Assembly: GCF_020360975.1 (NCBI RefSeq)
Contig: NW_025408668.1
Coordinates: 3,782,001-3,846,000, forward strand
Direction of reading: 5' to 3'
Length of the DNA: 64,000 nucleotides
Source: Hirsutella rhossiliensis
Taxonomy: Eukaryota > Ascomycota > Sordariomycetes > Hypocreales > Ophiocordycipitaceae
Below, one piece after another: positions 42,200 through 56,622 of this stretch. The notes under the pieces are model-generated. The model was not told the DNA's origin. It worked only from the letters and a program-made list of their open reading frames with translations, and ran no database searches. The number at the start of each line of letters is the position of its first letter. Position 1 is the stretch's first letter. The position numbers and the translations under genes are program-made.

Positions 42200-45100
42200 T
42201 GTTCCCTATAGTCCTTAATCTTATCCTTTAGCGCTTCTAGCCTAGCCTCTAGTCTTAACCTTTTACTAATCTCTTTAAGCCTAATTAGCTAAAGGAATTC
42301 CGCTAGCTTTTACTTTAGGAGAGCTTTTATTAACCTATCGGCTTATATTTTAGCTATTAGAACCTAACGAGGGCGTATTTTGCTTCCTTATACTTCTTAA
42401 TATAGCTAGTATTAGTATATATTAATATACTATAGCCTGGTTAATAACTTTAGACTTCCTTCTTCTAGGAGCCTTATAGTCTATATATTATCGCACTTAA
42501 CTATTAACGGCGATAGGATTTATAGTTATAAAGAACGGAGTAGTCTACTAAGGAAGATAGCTTCTTTTAATACTTCTAAAAGAGCGAGCAGCTCTACCTC
42601 TATACTTAATATAGCTATAGTAGCTTGCTTTAATACTTTCTATACGATAGAGCCTCTAAATAGGGTTATAATATATCCCTAGGAGCTCCTCCTATCGACT
42701 AAATTATTTATAAAAGAGGAATCGCTTAAATAGAGGAAAATCTCTACTATAGCCGACTTTCTAGTACTACTTTCTATGCTTCTAGTACTTCTAAGGCGTA
42801 GACTATATAATTATATAGTATAGAGGTATAAGATCGCTCTATCTACTACCTTCTAATATATTTAGCCTAGATTCTAATTAAAGCGGGCTAGTTAAGAGAC
42901 TATAAAAGCGATATCTAGTCTTATTAAAATTGCTAAGAATAAGAGGGAACCGACCTTCTAAAGGTAGCTATGCTTATCTTAGTCTCTTACTTAGATCGGT
43001 TTTAAAAGGAGCTCTTCGTTAATAGCTATTAGGGTGCTAGGAAGCTTTATACTTAGTTTATCCGGAATATACTTATAAGCGATCTTATCGATATAAGTAT
43101 CTTACGTTAGCTAAATCGCCCGACTAGGTCGGTGCTTAAGGATATAGATCCCTAAGAACTACTTTAGTTCCCTTAGTATACTTATCTTATATCTTTACTA
43201 TAGGCTAGATATAGCTTCTATAGCGACTTATTAATCCCTTTTTTAATAGGCTTAGATAATATTATCGATATAGAAGAAGACGATTATAGCTCCTTTTATT
43301 ATAACGTATAGTTCCTAAGGGACTATCTTAAAGCCTAGCTTCTTAAGGGATACGGTAAGATGCTATTACTAAAGAAGGAGGGAACGGCGGAGTTTATAGA
43401 GTGCTTTTTATAGCTATAGAACTTTACCCCTTCTCTTAAACCTAGGTAGTATCTTTATAAAGACGACTTCTTCTTCCTCTAAAGGGTAGTTTATAAATAT
43501 ATTAATTATATATATCTAATTAAGCTTAAGGTCGTATTCGGCTGCTAGAGCTATTAGGGTCCGGAATAATATCCCTACTAACGTTATAGCTTTAGTAGGA
43601 AGGTCTCTTTTTTCTTATTAATTCCTATAAACTATAAGGCGGGCTTTATACTTTTAAAGGATCCTATACTTATTAGTCTTATATATAAAGACCTATTAAA
43701 ATCTAAGAACTTATTATCCTTAGGCTATATTCTAAGGTACTTCCTTAAATAACCCTATCTCTTCGTATAAGGCTAAGTAGTCTCTTTAGGCCTATATAAA
43801 TTCCTTATTAAATAGGTGCCTTTAAAGCTACTTTTAGTTTATTAGTAGATCCTAGAGATCTCTCTTATATATCTTCTTTAGGGTCGGTCTAAATTGCCTA
43901 CCTACTATAAAAGCTCTATAGTATCCGTCTTTAATAGGGTTAGGAATAAAACCAGCGAATTAGTTAAATAACTAGTCTTCTTAGTCTATCTATATCTAAT
44001 TAGATACTTCTCGTACTTTTTAAAGGAGGGTCGTAAATATAGCGGGGATATCTAACGAGAAGGTCTTATTATCTACCCCCTTAAGGGTAGTAATAGGAAG
44101 CTAAACTAAAAATGCTAAAAGAGTATCTTCTTCTTCTTTTAAAGCTAGAGGTATAAGAAGTAAAGCCTTTTTAAGTTTAAGGGCTCTCTTATAGTTTGCT
44201 TTTTCCTATTCTAGGTCTTATTCTTCTTTAGCTTTAAAGTTATTATAGAAGTCCTCGATATTAGATTCGATATTAGTCTCTTTATCGAGGGCTACTTCCT
44301 TTACTTATTAATCTTTAGTAATTTCGACCTTTTAGATAAGCTCGTAAATACTCTCTAAGAGCGGCTATTAAAGGAACGTTCTATTAAAGTAGGAGTATTT
44401 ATCGAAAATCATATCCCTTATTAAGATTACCTTCTATAAAGAGGGAATCTAGATCTAGAAGATATTCGTTAAGTTATATCCGATAAGGTATTTAATATAT
44501 ACTCTTAGATTAAGCTTTTAAAGCCGCTTTCTTTTTAACTATATATTTAAAGTTATTGCGTAGGCCTTATATCTATAGGCTCGAAGATAGGCAAGCTATA
44601 CCGTTTTTCTAGTAAAGAGCTTAATTAGAGATTTCTATAACTAGCTTATACCCTTTTAATTAGATAGTTCCTTAGGCTCTCTTAGCGTTCGGTTCTATAG
44701 GTAATAGGCTACTTCTATAATTTCCTTCTATAGGTCGTAGGGAAGCTTCGATATAATTCTTATAACTCTAGCCCTTTTTATTATTATTCCTCTAGACCGT
44801 TCGGCACCGCCGTTCTAAGCCTAGGTATTTAGTATAGAAGGTATAGCTAAGATTTTATTCTTTCGAAGCTAGGCTCGAATCTTCTTTATAAAGAGCTCTC
44901 CGTCCGACCGGATTATCTTAATAGTAAAGCCGAAGTGCTCCTTTATCTAGCTAACGAAGTCTTAAAGGGCAGCTTACTTATATTTCTCTCTATAGGTCCG
45001 TATAAAATAAGGAAAAACTATGCCTAAAAAGGCGTCTATAATAAATATTACTTTAATAAAGTTATTATAATTATAGGAAAGGTCGGTCTAGTCGATCTAA

Positions 45101-46950
45101 ACCTTATAGTAGGGCTTATCTCCTTTAGTAAGAGTTCTTTATAATACTTACTTACGAGCTTTTCCTTAAGCGTAGTACTTATATTTAGTAGTCTTTAGGC
45201 CCTTAATTTTAACTCCTTATTAGAGACCTAGCTTATAAAGAGCTAATAGACCTAGATAACTAAGGCGTGCGTACTAAAGATTACCATCTCCTTAGGCTAC
45301 TAAGCGAGGGTCTTTTATACTAGCCCGCGTTAAAGCTTTAAAGATTATATCTTCGTCGAAGTCCCCTTACTAGATTAGGTTAAATTCGACGATAAACTAA
45401 TAATACTTTTAAAGAAGGATACTAATAGTCTTATTTCGCTAGACTAGTCGGGTTAGCTTAGATAGAGTATCTTAATAAATGCCTTCTTTTAGTAGCTTAT
45501 CGAATAAGATTAAGCTCGTCGCGAATCTTAGGTAGTAGGCTATATTTTTTAGGTTAAGCGTTTAGTAGGATCTATCGGGCGTAGTTATTTTATAGTTAAC
45601 TTTCCTATATCCTTCGATTCGAACCTCTAATTCGCCTATAATAATATAGTCTTTCTTAGCCTTCTTAAAGGAACGGAATCGGCTAAGATTGTTATAGATA
45701 TAAAGGGAAGCTCCTAAGTTAAGAAGAGAAGACTAGTATAGAGGGTAGTCTAAGGAGGCAGCTATAGTTCTTAAAGAAAAGATAAAGGCTAGATTTACTA
45801 TACTAACTATCCTTCTTCGTAGCTTTAGTTACTAGTTCCGGCCGGCCTTAATTTCTTTAATCTTCTTTTAAAGGTTAGGGCTTTCGCTAATAACTCTTTT
45901 AATTTTATCGGCGATCCGTTTTAGAGCCTTTCTTAAATAACTTAGTCGGCGGTCCTCGAAAATAAGCTAGTAGTCCTTAAGTTTATAGCTAGTCCTCTTA
46001 TAAGCTAGGCAAAGGTCTTAATCTTTATATTCTTCTTCGTCTAATAAGGGAGATATCTTTCTCTTCTTTTATATTCCGTCTACTTAAAAGCCGCCTCCTC
46101 TTTTTAAAGGTCGAAGGTGCTAACTTAGGCGTTATTCTTCGACTAACTCTCGGATTTACCGGGCAACCGACTAGAAGGTCTATTATTCTTATAGCTGATT
46201 TCGATCGTAAGGTATTTAACGACGAATAGAAATATCTAATCGCGGGCGTAGCTCTTTATAGACTCTATACTAAGCTATAGCGGCGTCTTTATTAAGGACT
46301 TTACTAGCTTTCTTAAACGAAGTAGTAGTACCGTTACTAAGAGGTCTTATTAGTAGAGTAATATCTTATAGCTATTATCTAGTTAGTGCTTTAATAAGGA
46401 AGTATTAGTTAGCTTCTTTAATAATTTCTTTCTACTTAGCTAGCTAGGAAGAAACGGTCTATTTCGAAAAGGACCTTAGGTAGGTAGTATATTAGCTTCT
46501 AATTCGGTTAGCTATAAACCCTTATAACGGTATAGTTAAGTCCTTAAGCTTCTTAATTTATTAGTAGAGAGTTTCGTCTTTATATAGAGAGGTTAGCTTT
46601 ACTAGGCTAATCGACTTAGTAATAACTATCTAAGCAGCTATAATTAGCTTAGTTTTATAAAGATACTCCTTATAAAGACTCTTATATTAGCTAAATATAG
46701 CTATATAGGCTCTCTACTAAGCTAGGGTTTATTTAGTAAATTTATTAGTATTAGTAGTAAAATCTATATAAGGAGGATAAATAAGGGGTTCTAGTAGGCT
46801 ATTATCTTTATTAAATAATAGCTTATAAATCGTCCTATTAGTATAAGCCTTTAGTTCTTTAATCTACTTATCCTAATCTTAGGGTTCTTATAGGATCGTT
46901 CGTTAGGTAGAAGCCCTAGTCTTTATTATTTTTCTAATAGAGGGGTAGGG
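42200..46950 (-). pseudogene. Copia-2 Gag-Pol polyprotein, RIP-inactivated
   Basis: On the minus strand the integrase motif NGGAERSRG with following IIIKRARVIR lies at about 44750-44815. The RT box IIVFFYIDNIIL (former YVDD) lies at about 43255-43290, with RNase H further left (about 42400-43000) and Gag in the right third. Order protease, integrase, RT, RNase H is diagnostic of copia. Close similarity in the integrase block to copia-1 shows they belong to one clade. TAG/TAA codons occur throughout and catalytic Asp is lost. Confidence 0.85.
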
Positions 46951-47031
46951 ATAAGTATAATAATTAGATAACTAGTGCTTCTTATAGTAGCCGGAAGTTA
47001 TAGAAACGTCTATCTCTCCTAGGCTTATAAC

Positions 47032-47298
47032 TCTTACGAAGAAAGTAAGGCAAAGGGCATAATTATTTTTAGGGTATATATATATTCCTTCTTCCTTTCT
47101 ATTATAGGCCCTTTATTTATCCCCTTATCCTACTTCTTCCTCCGTCTTCTATCTTCTTTCTTACGGACTTACTAATCTATAGGCACCTATCTCTCCGCGT
47201 TAGCGTGCTACGTCCTCCCCGTTTTATCCTATCTCGCCCCTATACCTTTAGCTAGCTATTAGGCTTTAGGACTAAGTCTTAGACCCTTCTTCTCGATA
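47032..47298 (-). repeat. Copia-2 5' LTR (267 bp)
   Basis: Near-identical to the left LTR. On its inner side the minus strand continues gttataagcctaggag, the putative primer binding site. Confidence 0.92.
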
Positions 47299-48752
47299 CT
47301 AATAGCTAGGTTATTTATTTACTTCTACTAATTCTTCTAGCTATATAAGATTATCTATACTCCCTCTCTAAATAGAAGAATTAAGAGCTTTATTTTACTT
47401 AAGATTAATACTTACTGCCTATCTCGTACTATAATAAGACTAATTAGCTAATTAAAGAAGGTTTTATACTCGATTCTTTCTAACTAAGTAGAACGCCCTT
47501 TAGGCTAAACGAGGGGAAGGCTCGCTATCCGCGGCTCGCGTAAAGAGGCCTTTTAGAACGAAGTAGGCGATAAGAGAAGGGATAGGAGAAGCGAGGTCTA
47601 GAGGCAGCGAGAGATAGAGTTATTATATAAGTAAAATCGAGACCGAGTATTAAAGAAGCGGCCTAGACCGCTATAAGGAGATTTACTTTATAAAGGCGTA
47701 AAGGGTATAATAAGAAGGTAGGTTAAGAAGATAGATATAGGTAGGCAATATAGGTCTAGGCGAGTAAAAGGCTTATAGGATTTATAAGTACTAGAACTTA
47801 TAGGTTTTAACTTACTAAGTAAGGAGTATATTAAGGAAGTTTAGTTATATATATAAAAAGGGGAATAAAAAGAAAAGGAAATGCCTTATTTAAGTTTCTT
47901 ATATTTAAGTTTAAGGATAATAAAACTTATTCCTAGTTATATTATATTTTTATATTAATTAGATTATAGAATATTCTTAGGCGGATATCGGGCGCGGCCT
48001 AGTTAGGATAAGATCGATATAAGAGGTATAATAAAGTTAGAGACGGATACGTTTAAGTAATTTACTAGCTTAATATCCGTCTCTAACTCTTTAAGATCCT
48101 CTTAAGAAAGAAAAGATTTAGTAGAGCTATAACTATCGCCGCTTATAATTATAGTAGAAGTTTCTAGAGAAAGTCGCTATCTCTTAGTTAGGGTCTAGTT
48201 AGAGTCGGGTAATAACGGGCTTAATATTATTATAATAAGACCGACCGACCTAGATATAGGCGGTATAGAGGGGACGCGGCCTAAGGCGGCCCTAGTTTTT
48301 TTTAGGAGAGGTAAACTTAGCTAACGTATTAGTATAGTTAGAGGGATTTCCGACTAAGCGCTTAGGTATCGTCGGCAGCAGTTATATTATAAAAGAAGCT
48401 TAGTTAGATATAGCCCTATTAAGGAAGGTCTATATATTAGGGACGACGAAAAAGATATAGTCTTACTTAAAGGCTAGGGTATACGCTATAATATAGTAAT
48501 TTAGTAAGCTAGCGATTTTACTTATATAGGTAAGGAGAGCGTTTAGCTAGAACTAGCTATTAAGCCTCTTAGTTATCCTCTTATATAAGGAGGTTTAAGG
48601 ATTAGCGTAAATAGGGAAGATAACGAAAACTTAGAAGGGATAAAAGCGCTTATAAGTTATTTTACTAGGAATCCTAGGATAAATAAAGGTTAAGGGCTAG
48701 ATAAAGCTATAATACCTTAGCTAAGTATTACTAAGGGCCGCGGCTAAGTTTT
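47299..48752. other. RIP-mutated host segment left of gypsy-2, no gene recognised
   Basis: No conserved protein recognised; open-looking stretches at 48350-48740 are not identifiable. A hairpin with perfect 14-bp arms (gttagagacggata, 48036-48049; inverse 48074-48087) is present. The segment continues, after removal of gypsy-2 and copia-1, at 56623-57158 and 63436-63874. Confidence 0.45.
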
Positions 48753-49232
48753 TATAACGACCGGTATTATTCCTAAGGGATAAACCTATCGAGGGGTTTA
48801 TATTAATAGATATAATAGGGCGTAGTCTAAGTAATAATATATATATTACGTTAGTAATAAGTTAAAGGTTATAGACTATAGACTATAACTAAGTAATTAA
48901 GTAATCGGAATTAAAGATAAGATCGTAATAGAGATCGTAATAATTATATTAAAAGCTATTAAGCTATCTATCTAAAGGAGTATTCTATTCCTTCCTTATA
49001 TATCTTAAGAGCTTCCCTAGATCGTTAAGAGCACTAGGTAATCCCGTTGCCTAGGAGCGCTAGGGCGCTAGAGCGATCCTATAATCCTAGCCGTAGAGCG
49101 TTAGAGCGCTAGAGTAACCCGTCGCTCTAAACTTAATTAGCCCGTCGGTCTATCTAATATTCCTTACTCCCTACGTTACGTGTCCTCGTAATATATACTA
49201 GTTCCGCGGTTTACTAGACCGTAGTCGTAATA
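48753..49232 (-). repeat. Gypsy-2 3' LTR (480 bp)
   Basis: Direct repeat of 56143-56622 with mostly transition differences; the R/U5-like part matches the gypsy-1 LTR and the U3 part does not. Confidence 0.92.
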
Positions 49233-50019
49233 GGATGCCTCCCCTCCTTTTAGTCTTACCCTTAAGACCTACTGCCTTAGCCGCTATATATAAATATACC
49301 CTTATCGCGTCGTATATAAGTATACCGTTCCTTATTCCTTTATCCTTTTAGGATATACTACTAATAGTATATTTAGTTATATTTAAAAATCCTATTCTTA
49401 TAATTCCGATAAATCGCGTTAACGATCGGAGCTAGTATCCTAGACCGAGATCTATAGTATTAAAATTATACCTTGCTCCCGTTATTTTCGGTTAGGCCTA
49501 ACTTATAAGGTCGGCGAGCGTTCTAATCGGTATTCTAAATATACCTTTATAGGCCGTTCTTATAATAGGTATAATATAGCGTCCGCCCGTTTATTTTATC
49601 CCTTTCCTTCCTTATTATTCTTTTTCGCTAATATTCCTTCTTTTTCTAGTTTATTATATTATAAATTAATAGTAAAAGATTAATTTAAACGAACGGAAAG
49701 TAAAAGAAGCGTTAAAGGAAGCGATAGCTCGCTTAGCTTAGATTAGGAAATAAAAGCGTTTCCTAAAGGACTAAGGTAGTAAGTTATTTTAGCGGGGTAT
49801 ATAAGCTATTAATAAAGAAGATAGTATAACGCGTTCTTTTCGAGATAAATTAGTTTATTTATTAAATAAGGAAACTATTACTATTAGCGAGGTTTAATCG
49901 TTTAGTGCCTTAAACGTATTAAACTAAGATACTATTCTTAGTAACCCTATATTTCTAAGTAAGGGTTCGCCTAGTAGAACTATCGGAGTAAAGAACTATA
50001 GTAGGTTAAGTGCTTAAGT

Positions 50020-53000
50020 AGTTCCTAGGTATTTTCCTTTAGTCTATATCCCTTTTACTTAATAAGGTATTCTTATTACTAACCTTATTTTCTTATATCT
50101 AGTATTTATTCTACTTTATATTCTTAATTATCGTTAACTTTAATTTTTTCCTATAGTTTAGCGTTTTATAGCGCTAGTTTTAATAATAAGATATAAAATA
50201 TTAGGTATATCCATATTATTATTAGTAGCGAAAGTTCGTAGTTAACTTTTAAAATAGTTTTCTTAACCTTAAATAGTCTAAGTTTCTTAAAGTCTAATTT
50301 ATTACTTAGTTATTTTATTTTAATATTTCGTTATATAAGGTAGACTATATCTCCCTCTTAAAAGATTAGTCCTTATAATCTTTTCTAATTATAGTAAGTA
50401 GATATTCGTTCTTTAAATTAAAGTTCTTATTATATTTCTTTATATAGTTTTATAGCTAATCTACTTATAGTATCGCTCGTTCTACTTATAGTCCTTATTA
50501 AGTAACCTTAAATACTTCTAGGTTATATCTATAATTAGCGTATACTAGTAAGAGCTTAGTTATTTTATAACTAAGCTATTATAAGCTAGTTACGCTATTA
50601 GTAGCTATTTAACTTAATCGTTTTATTTATAGCTAATATAGTATTATAAATATTATTTAAGCGTTTAGTTAAGTCGTTTTATTTATCTATCTATTTATAG
50701 GTAATAAGCTATACTAAGCTTATATTTCGTTCCTAATTATACTATAAGAGCTTACTAGAACTTAGCTATAAATATACTTCCCTTATTAAAGATAATCTTA
50801 TTTAGTAGTCTATAATTACTAATAATTATTTATAGGAATATATATACTAGCTCTTTTATATTACTTACTTCTTTATATAGTAAAAAGTATCTATACTTTA
50901 TTAATCTATTAGTAATAATAAATATACTATTATATTTAACGTTAGTTATAGGTTCTTTTAATAGTAGTAGCTTTATAATATAGTCGAAAGCTATTAAATC
51001 CTATAGTTTTTCTAGTACTAGTAGCGGTTATAATTCTCTATATAGTTTATATTATTTAGCTTTACTTTATATATAAAGTTTATATTCTTTAATAACTTAT
51101 CGTATTACTTTTTTAAGCTATAGGAAGTTATATTATCGTTTAATCCGTTTTATTATTCTTTAGATTCCTTAGTATCTATATATTAGATATTCGTATATAT
51201 CTTATATAACTTTATCTTATAATTCTAGTAGTATCTAGATTTTATTTTTATATATTAGAACTTCTAAATATCCTATATTATATCTATTTAGTACTTTATA
51301 TTCTCTTATCTATTTTAGGATCTTTTAATATATCGAGTTATTAAGTTATACTTTAAATATTATATTTTACTATTATTATTAGTAGTTCCTATTTTTATTA
51401 ATTTCTAGGAGCTATCCTTTCGCTATAAGTGCTCCTATATCGTAATTGCTTCGTCGACTAAGGGTATTAGCTCGACCGTTTTCTATTCCTTTTCTATAGA
51501 TTATTTTATAGTCGAATTTTAATAAGTATTTAGCTTATTAGATCTATCGTCCGTTTAACTATTACGTTATTATAAAATATAAGATATTCTTATAATCTAT
51601 ATAAACCTTAACTTTATATTTACTTCTAAGAAGGTAGTATTAAAATTCCTTAAAAGCTTAAATAATTATAAGGAATTCTTTATTATAGATAGGGTAATTA
51701 AGTTCTATGCTATATAGCTTTTTCGAGTAAAATATAATTAGTTATAGTCTTCCTTTATTATCTTTTTATCCGATTTATACTCTTAGAGTAAAGTCTAATA
51801 TATCGGTTTTAAGTTCGATTTATCGTTTTAAATTAAAGGTAGTTAAGACTAGTTCTTATATAATTATAGTCTTAATATATTCGAAAGCTTTATTAGCTTT
51901 ATCGTCCTATATAAATTCTTTTTCCTTCTTTATTAAGTTATATAATAGTATTACGATCTTTCTAAAATCTTTAATAAATCGTTAATAGTAATTTATAAAT
52001 CCTAGGAAACTTTATACGTCCTTAACGTTCTTTAGCGTTAGCTATTCTTTAACTAAGTTAATCTTATCTTATTATATTTATATCTTTCTTAGTAAGATCG
52101 TATATCTAAGGAAGTCTACTTCCTATATATAGAACTTACTTTTCTTTAGTTTAACTAGTAACTTTATATTCTAAAGTACGCGGAGTACCTTATAGACGTA
52201 TTCCTTATATTCTTCTAAGGTATCTAAGAAGATTAAGATATTATCTAGGTATACTACTATAAAGATATCTAAGTATTTATATAGGATATTATTAATTATC
52301 TATTAAAAGGTAGCTAGTATATTTATAAGTCTAAATAGTATTACTAGATATTTAAATAGTCTAAATTTCGTTTTAAAGGCTATTATTTATTCGCGTCCTT
52401 TTTTTATATATATTAAGTTATAAGCGCCTTTAAGGTTAAGGGCTATAAACTATTTTTTACTATATAGTCGATCTTATAGTTCTAATATAAGTAGTAATAG
52501 TATTTAGTCCTTTATTATAATATTATTTAAGCGTCTATAGTTAATAATTAGTTATAGCTTACTATTTTTCTTTAGAATAAATATAACTAGATAGCCTACT
52601 TCGGATATTAATATTTATATATATCCTTTTTATAGATTCTTATTAAGGTAGTCGCGTAGCGTTTATAGTTGCTTTTTATTTAAGTTATAGATTTTATAGA
52701 ACGTTAGCGTTATTCTATCCTTAAGATAAATTTTATAGTCTTATTAGCTATATTTAAGTAACCCTATCTTAAGTTCTTCCTTAAAGAGTTTATTATATTT
52801 CCGGTATTTTTATAGGATATTCTTTATTCTATCTTATAGGCTTTATTCTTTCTTTTAAGAGCTAGTTTCTCTTAACTTAAGCTCTTTATTAATTTATTTA
52901 AGGTCTTTCCTTAGAGTAGTAATAACTCTTTAGATCTTTATATTATATCCTTTATTCTATTTATATTAGATGCTAGGTTATATAGCTATATTAGTTAGTA

Positions 53001-55990
53001 CGTAGGTCTTATTAGTCGATTTTATTATATCCGCTAGTTCGGTTACTATTTTTATTTATATCGCTAAAGCCTATAATAATTTACTTAAACGGTTATCTCT
53101 TTTATCTTATTTAATAGCTAAATTATCGTAAAATTTTACTTTCTTTTAAATCTACTAGTCCTAGAAACTTACGTCTTTATTTTAACGTAGCTAGCTAGTT
53201 TTCTAGTTAATTAATAGGTTACTCTTTTATAGCTATAAAAGCCTTAATATAAGGTTATATTCTTTAATATCTATAATATCGAAGTTAACTTATTTATTAT
53301 AGCCCTAGATATTAATATTAAGGTAATTAATCTCTATATTAATAATTCTATTATTATAGTTAAAAGCCTTTCCTTTAATATTCGTAAGTTTATATAGATC
53401 TTTCTTATATCTCTATATAAGTCGGTAACGATTAACGACTTTAAGTAAAACGTAATTACCTATTACGCTATAATCTAGAAGTATATATATATAATATCCC
53501 GCGATTTAAATATCTAATACTATTTAGTTACTATAGCTTACCGTTACTATATATAGGGTCCTTAGATCTTATTATATTATACTAGTCTATAGCCCTTTTA
53601 TAGATAGCGTACCTTATTTTTTACCTAGTCCTTATTTATTTTATTTAGGTATTCTTCTTCGATCTATTATTAATATTATTTCTTTATATTTTCGTTGCGT
53701 AGTATTATATCGGGGCTTAAGAAACTAATTTCTTATAGCTAATTAAAGATTTCTTATTTCTTAACGCTATATTATTTATATTACGCTACTTCGTAGTTAA
53801 TTACGTACTATACTTTATAATTCTATTTATTTTTATACTAAAGGTTAAGTTTTTATTTAGCGTCTTTCTATTTTTTATATAGTATTTCTATATCGATTTT
53901 TCCTTAGTTAAATATAGCTTATAGCCTTTATACGTATTACTAATAATCTTTTAGTATACCGTTATATCGTTTATACTATACTTATACTTTTTTATATTTA
54001 TAAACTCTATAGTTTAGGTATATATATTCGTTATAATCTTTTTCGTTATATTTAACTTATTACGTAAGTTTTTAAAAGATTAAGGGTTTAAATGCCTTAA
54101 AGTAAGTAGCGTTATACTATTCCTTTATTTTAGCGTGTTTATAGATTTTATATATCTTTAAAAGATATCTTATTAATAAACCGTAATTATCGCGGTATTT
54201 AAGTAGCGTACTATAATTAGGTTCTAATAATATAACTTAGTCGTTTAGGTAGCGTTAATCGATTTTCTAGTAGTTTAGTTTTATACTTAGGTAGGGTTTC
54301 GAAAGTACTTATCCTTTAAACTTAACTAGGAAGGCGTTATATTATACCTTTATCTAGAAGTATATTATATAATCTAGGTAAACGTATAATATCTATAAAA
54401 TATACTTATAGTGCTTATAAGTAAGTAGTATTTATAGATCGTCTCTAAAATCTCCTTATAGTTACTATTCTTATTATAGAGCTATAAAGGTATCGACTAT
54501 AGTAATAGCTATAGTATAGTCTCCTTTATATAGTACCGGTTAATATTAAATTAATATAGCTTATTAGTTTTCTATAAGAATTTAAGGCGTTTATTAGGTT
54601 TTAATTTTAAGTATTTCTTTAAATTCTTTAAAGTATAAAGCGTATTCTTTTATTATAGCGTTTTCCCTTAATAGTAAGGGTAGTAGTATAAGTTCGTCCT
54701 TATCTTTTATTTCTCTAGGTATTTCTTATTCTTTAGAGCTTATATCGTCGATACTTTATTATTCCTCTTTAGGTAGTTATCTAAGTTTTATAAGTATAAG
54801 GGCTATATCTATATCTTCTTTATTATATTATTTATAGACTACCTATTATTATTATCGATCTTTATTTTATATATCCTCTTAGAATCGTTTACCGTTCTTC
54901 TTAATCTAGTCTTAGGAGACTCCTTTAAGATAGGGGTATTCTAGTTCTATAAATTTAACTTATTTCTATATTTTAAGATCCCTTCGTTATATTATTATAA
55001 GGGTCTTCTTTAGTAGCTTTAGGAACTATCTAGTACCGTTCTTATCGCTTAAGTATACTATATATTCGTCGTTATAGTATATAGTCTAACTAAGGAGTTT
55101 ATACTTTAGTTCCTATCTATTAGTAGCGTTTAGGTATTTCTTACCTTCTAAGGCTAGTACTTAGTAGGTTTTCTTTTCCTTATAGGGTTATCTATATTCC
55201 TTAAAGTAATATCTAAGTTTCCTATAGTTAAAATACTTTCCTTTACTTTTTTATATTATATCTAGATCTATCCTACCTAGGTTAGTTATATAGGCGTAGG
55301 TAATAGGAGTTTCGCGCTTCTTTTTATAGTTAGCGCGTTAGTTAAAGTTATTCCTATAGAAAGGGTTTTAGTTTCCTCTTCCTTATTTCTTTTCTTAGCG
55401 TTATATATATTATCTATCGTCGATTCGTACTACTATAGTAATATAGTCCGAGAGGTTATTAGGTCGATTTTCCTTATAGAGCTCGTCCTTAACTTCTTCT
55501 TTAAGCCCGTTATAGAATTATAATATAAGAGGTTCGTTGTCCTAATTAAGCTTTAAGGTAACTTATCGGAACATCGTAGTATAATCTAATATTAAGATCC
55601 TTTATCGGAGTTCTTAAAGTTTCTATTTAGCTTCTCGTTCCTTATTAGTTATTCTAAATACCTTTATAATAGCTTCTTTAAATCCTTAGAAACTAGCAAA
55701 GACTTTATTTATCTTATTATCTTATCGCGCTAGTTAGTTATCGAGAAAGTCCCTTATAATAGGTTTAAACTAAGCGAGTACTATTCTAGATAAATAATTT
55801 CCTATATAAAGTACCTTTTCGACTAGGTCCAAGGGTTTAGTAAGGTAAAACTAGTAGTAGGCCTCAAGTTAAGTAAGAAAGTCTTAAAGCGTACTATAAA
55901 TACTATCGAATAGTCCTAGCTATTTTAGTTTAACCGCTTCTCTAAGGTCCCTAACTTATCCGTTACCTCCTCCGTTCTTAAGTAACTATA
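50020..55990 (-). pseudogene. Gypsy-2 Gag-Pol polyprotein, RIP-inactivated
   Basis: Minus-strand reading is colinear with gypsy-1: Gag at about 55300-55990, zinc knuckle near 55220, protease near 53300-53480, RT at about 52100-52700, RNase H at about 51450-51860, integrase at about 50550-51200, and the chromodomain at about 50030-50140. Identity with gypsy-1 is high enough to follow by eye through the whole length. Stops are TAG/TAA at former Gln/Trp positions. Confidence 0.9.
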
Positions 55991-56142
55991 CCTTATATTA
56001 AAGGGCGATAATTTCGCGTATTATATCCTAAGGCGATATAGTAGCTCTAAAGTTAGTTAATCTAGTTTACTATATAGGTATATTAATAGTTACGATATTA
56101 CTTAGAGTAACGCAGTATTATACTAAATAAGAGCTTTTAACG

Positions 56143-56622
56143 TATAATAACTAGTATTATTCCTAAGGGATAAACCTATTAAGGGGTTTATATTAATAGA
56201 TATAATAGGGCGTGGTCTAAGCAATAATATATATATTACGTTAGTAATAAGTTAGAGGTTATAGACTATAGACTATAACTAGGTAATTAAGTAATCGGAA
56301 TTAAAGATAAGATTATAATAGAGATCGTAATAATTATATTAAAAGCTATCGAGCTATCTATTTAAAGGAGTATTCCGTTCCTTCCTTATATATCTTAAGA
56401 GCTTCCCTAGATTATCGAGAGCACTAGGTAATCCCGTTGCCTAGGAGCGCTAGGGCGCTAGAGCGATCCTACGATCCTAGCCGTAGAGCGTTAAAGCGCT
56501 AAAGTAACCCGTCGCTCTAAACTTAATTAGCCCATCGGTCCGTCTAATATTCCTTGCTCCCTACGTTACGTGTCCTCGTAATATATACTGGTCCCGCGGT
56601 TCGCTAGACCGTGGTCGTAACA
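56143..56622 (-). repeat. Gypsy-2 5' LTR (480 bp)
   Basis: Followed on its inner side by cgttaaaagctcttatttag on the minus strand, the same leader as gypsy-1. That leader does not look like the usual tRNA 3'-end primer site. Confidence 0.92.

Larger units (their letters stand above)
41816..47298 (-). mobile_element. Copia-2: Ty1/copia retrotransposon (5.5 kb), RIP-mutated
   Basis: Two 267-bp LTRs (41816-42082 and 47032-47298) in minus orientation, flanked by CTAAC and CTAAT. Next to the left LTR the minus strand shows the polypurine tract aagggggta; next to the right LTR it shows the primer site gttataagcc. The interior encodes copia integrase and RT. An unmutated solo LTR of the same family lies at 36706-36972 and part of another LTR at 63875-64000. 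Confidence 0.93.
48753..56622 (-). mobile_element. Gypsy-2: chromodomain Ty3/gypsy retrotransposon (7.9 kb), inverted relative to gypsy-1
   Basis: LTRs of 480 bp at 48753-49232 and 56143-56622, flanked by gtttt and gtttc. The outer end at 56622 reads tgttacgaccacgg on the minus strand, an unmutated TG start. Internal sequence is colinear with gypsy-1 but lacks the nested solo LTR. The LTR U3 differs from gypsy-1: it carries several gcgctag-type repeats (49050-49120, 56440-56510), so the two copies are different subfamilies. Confidence 0.94.
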
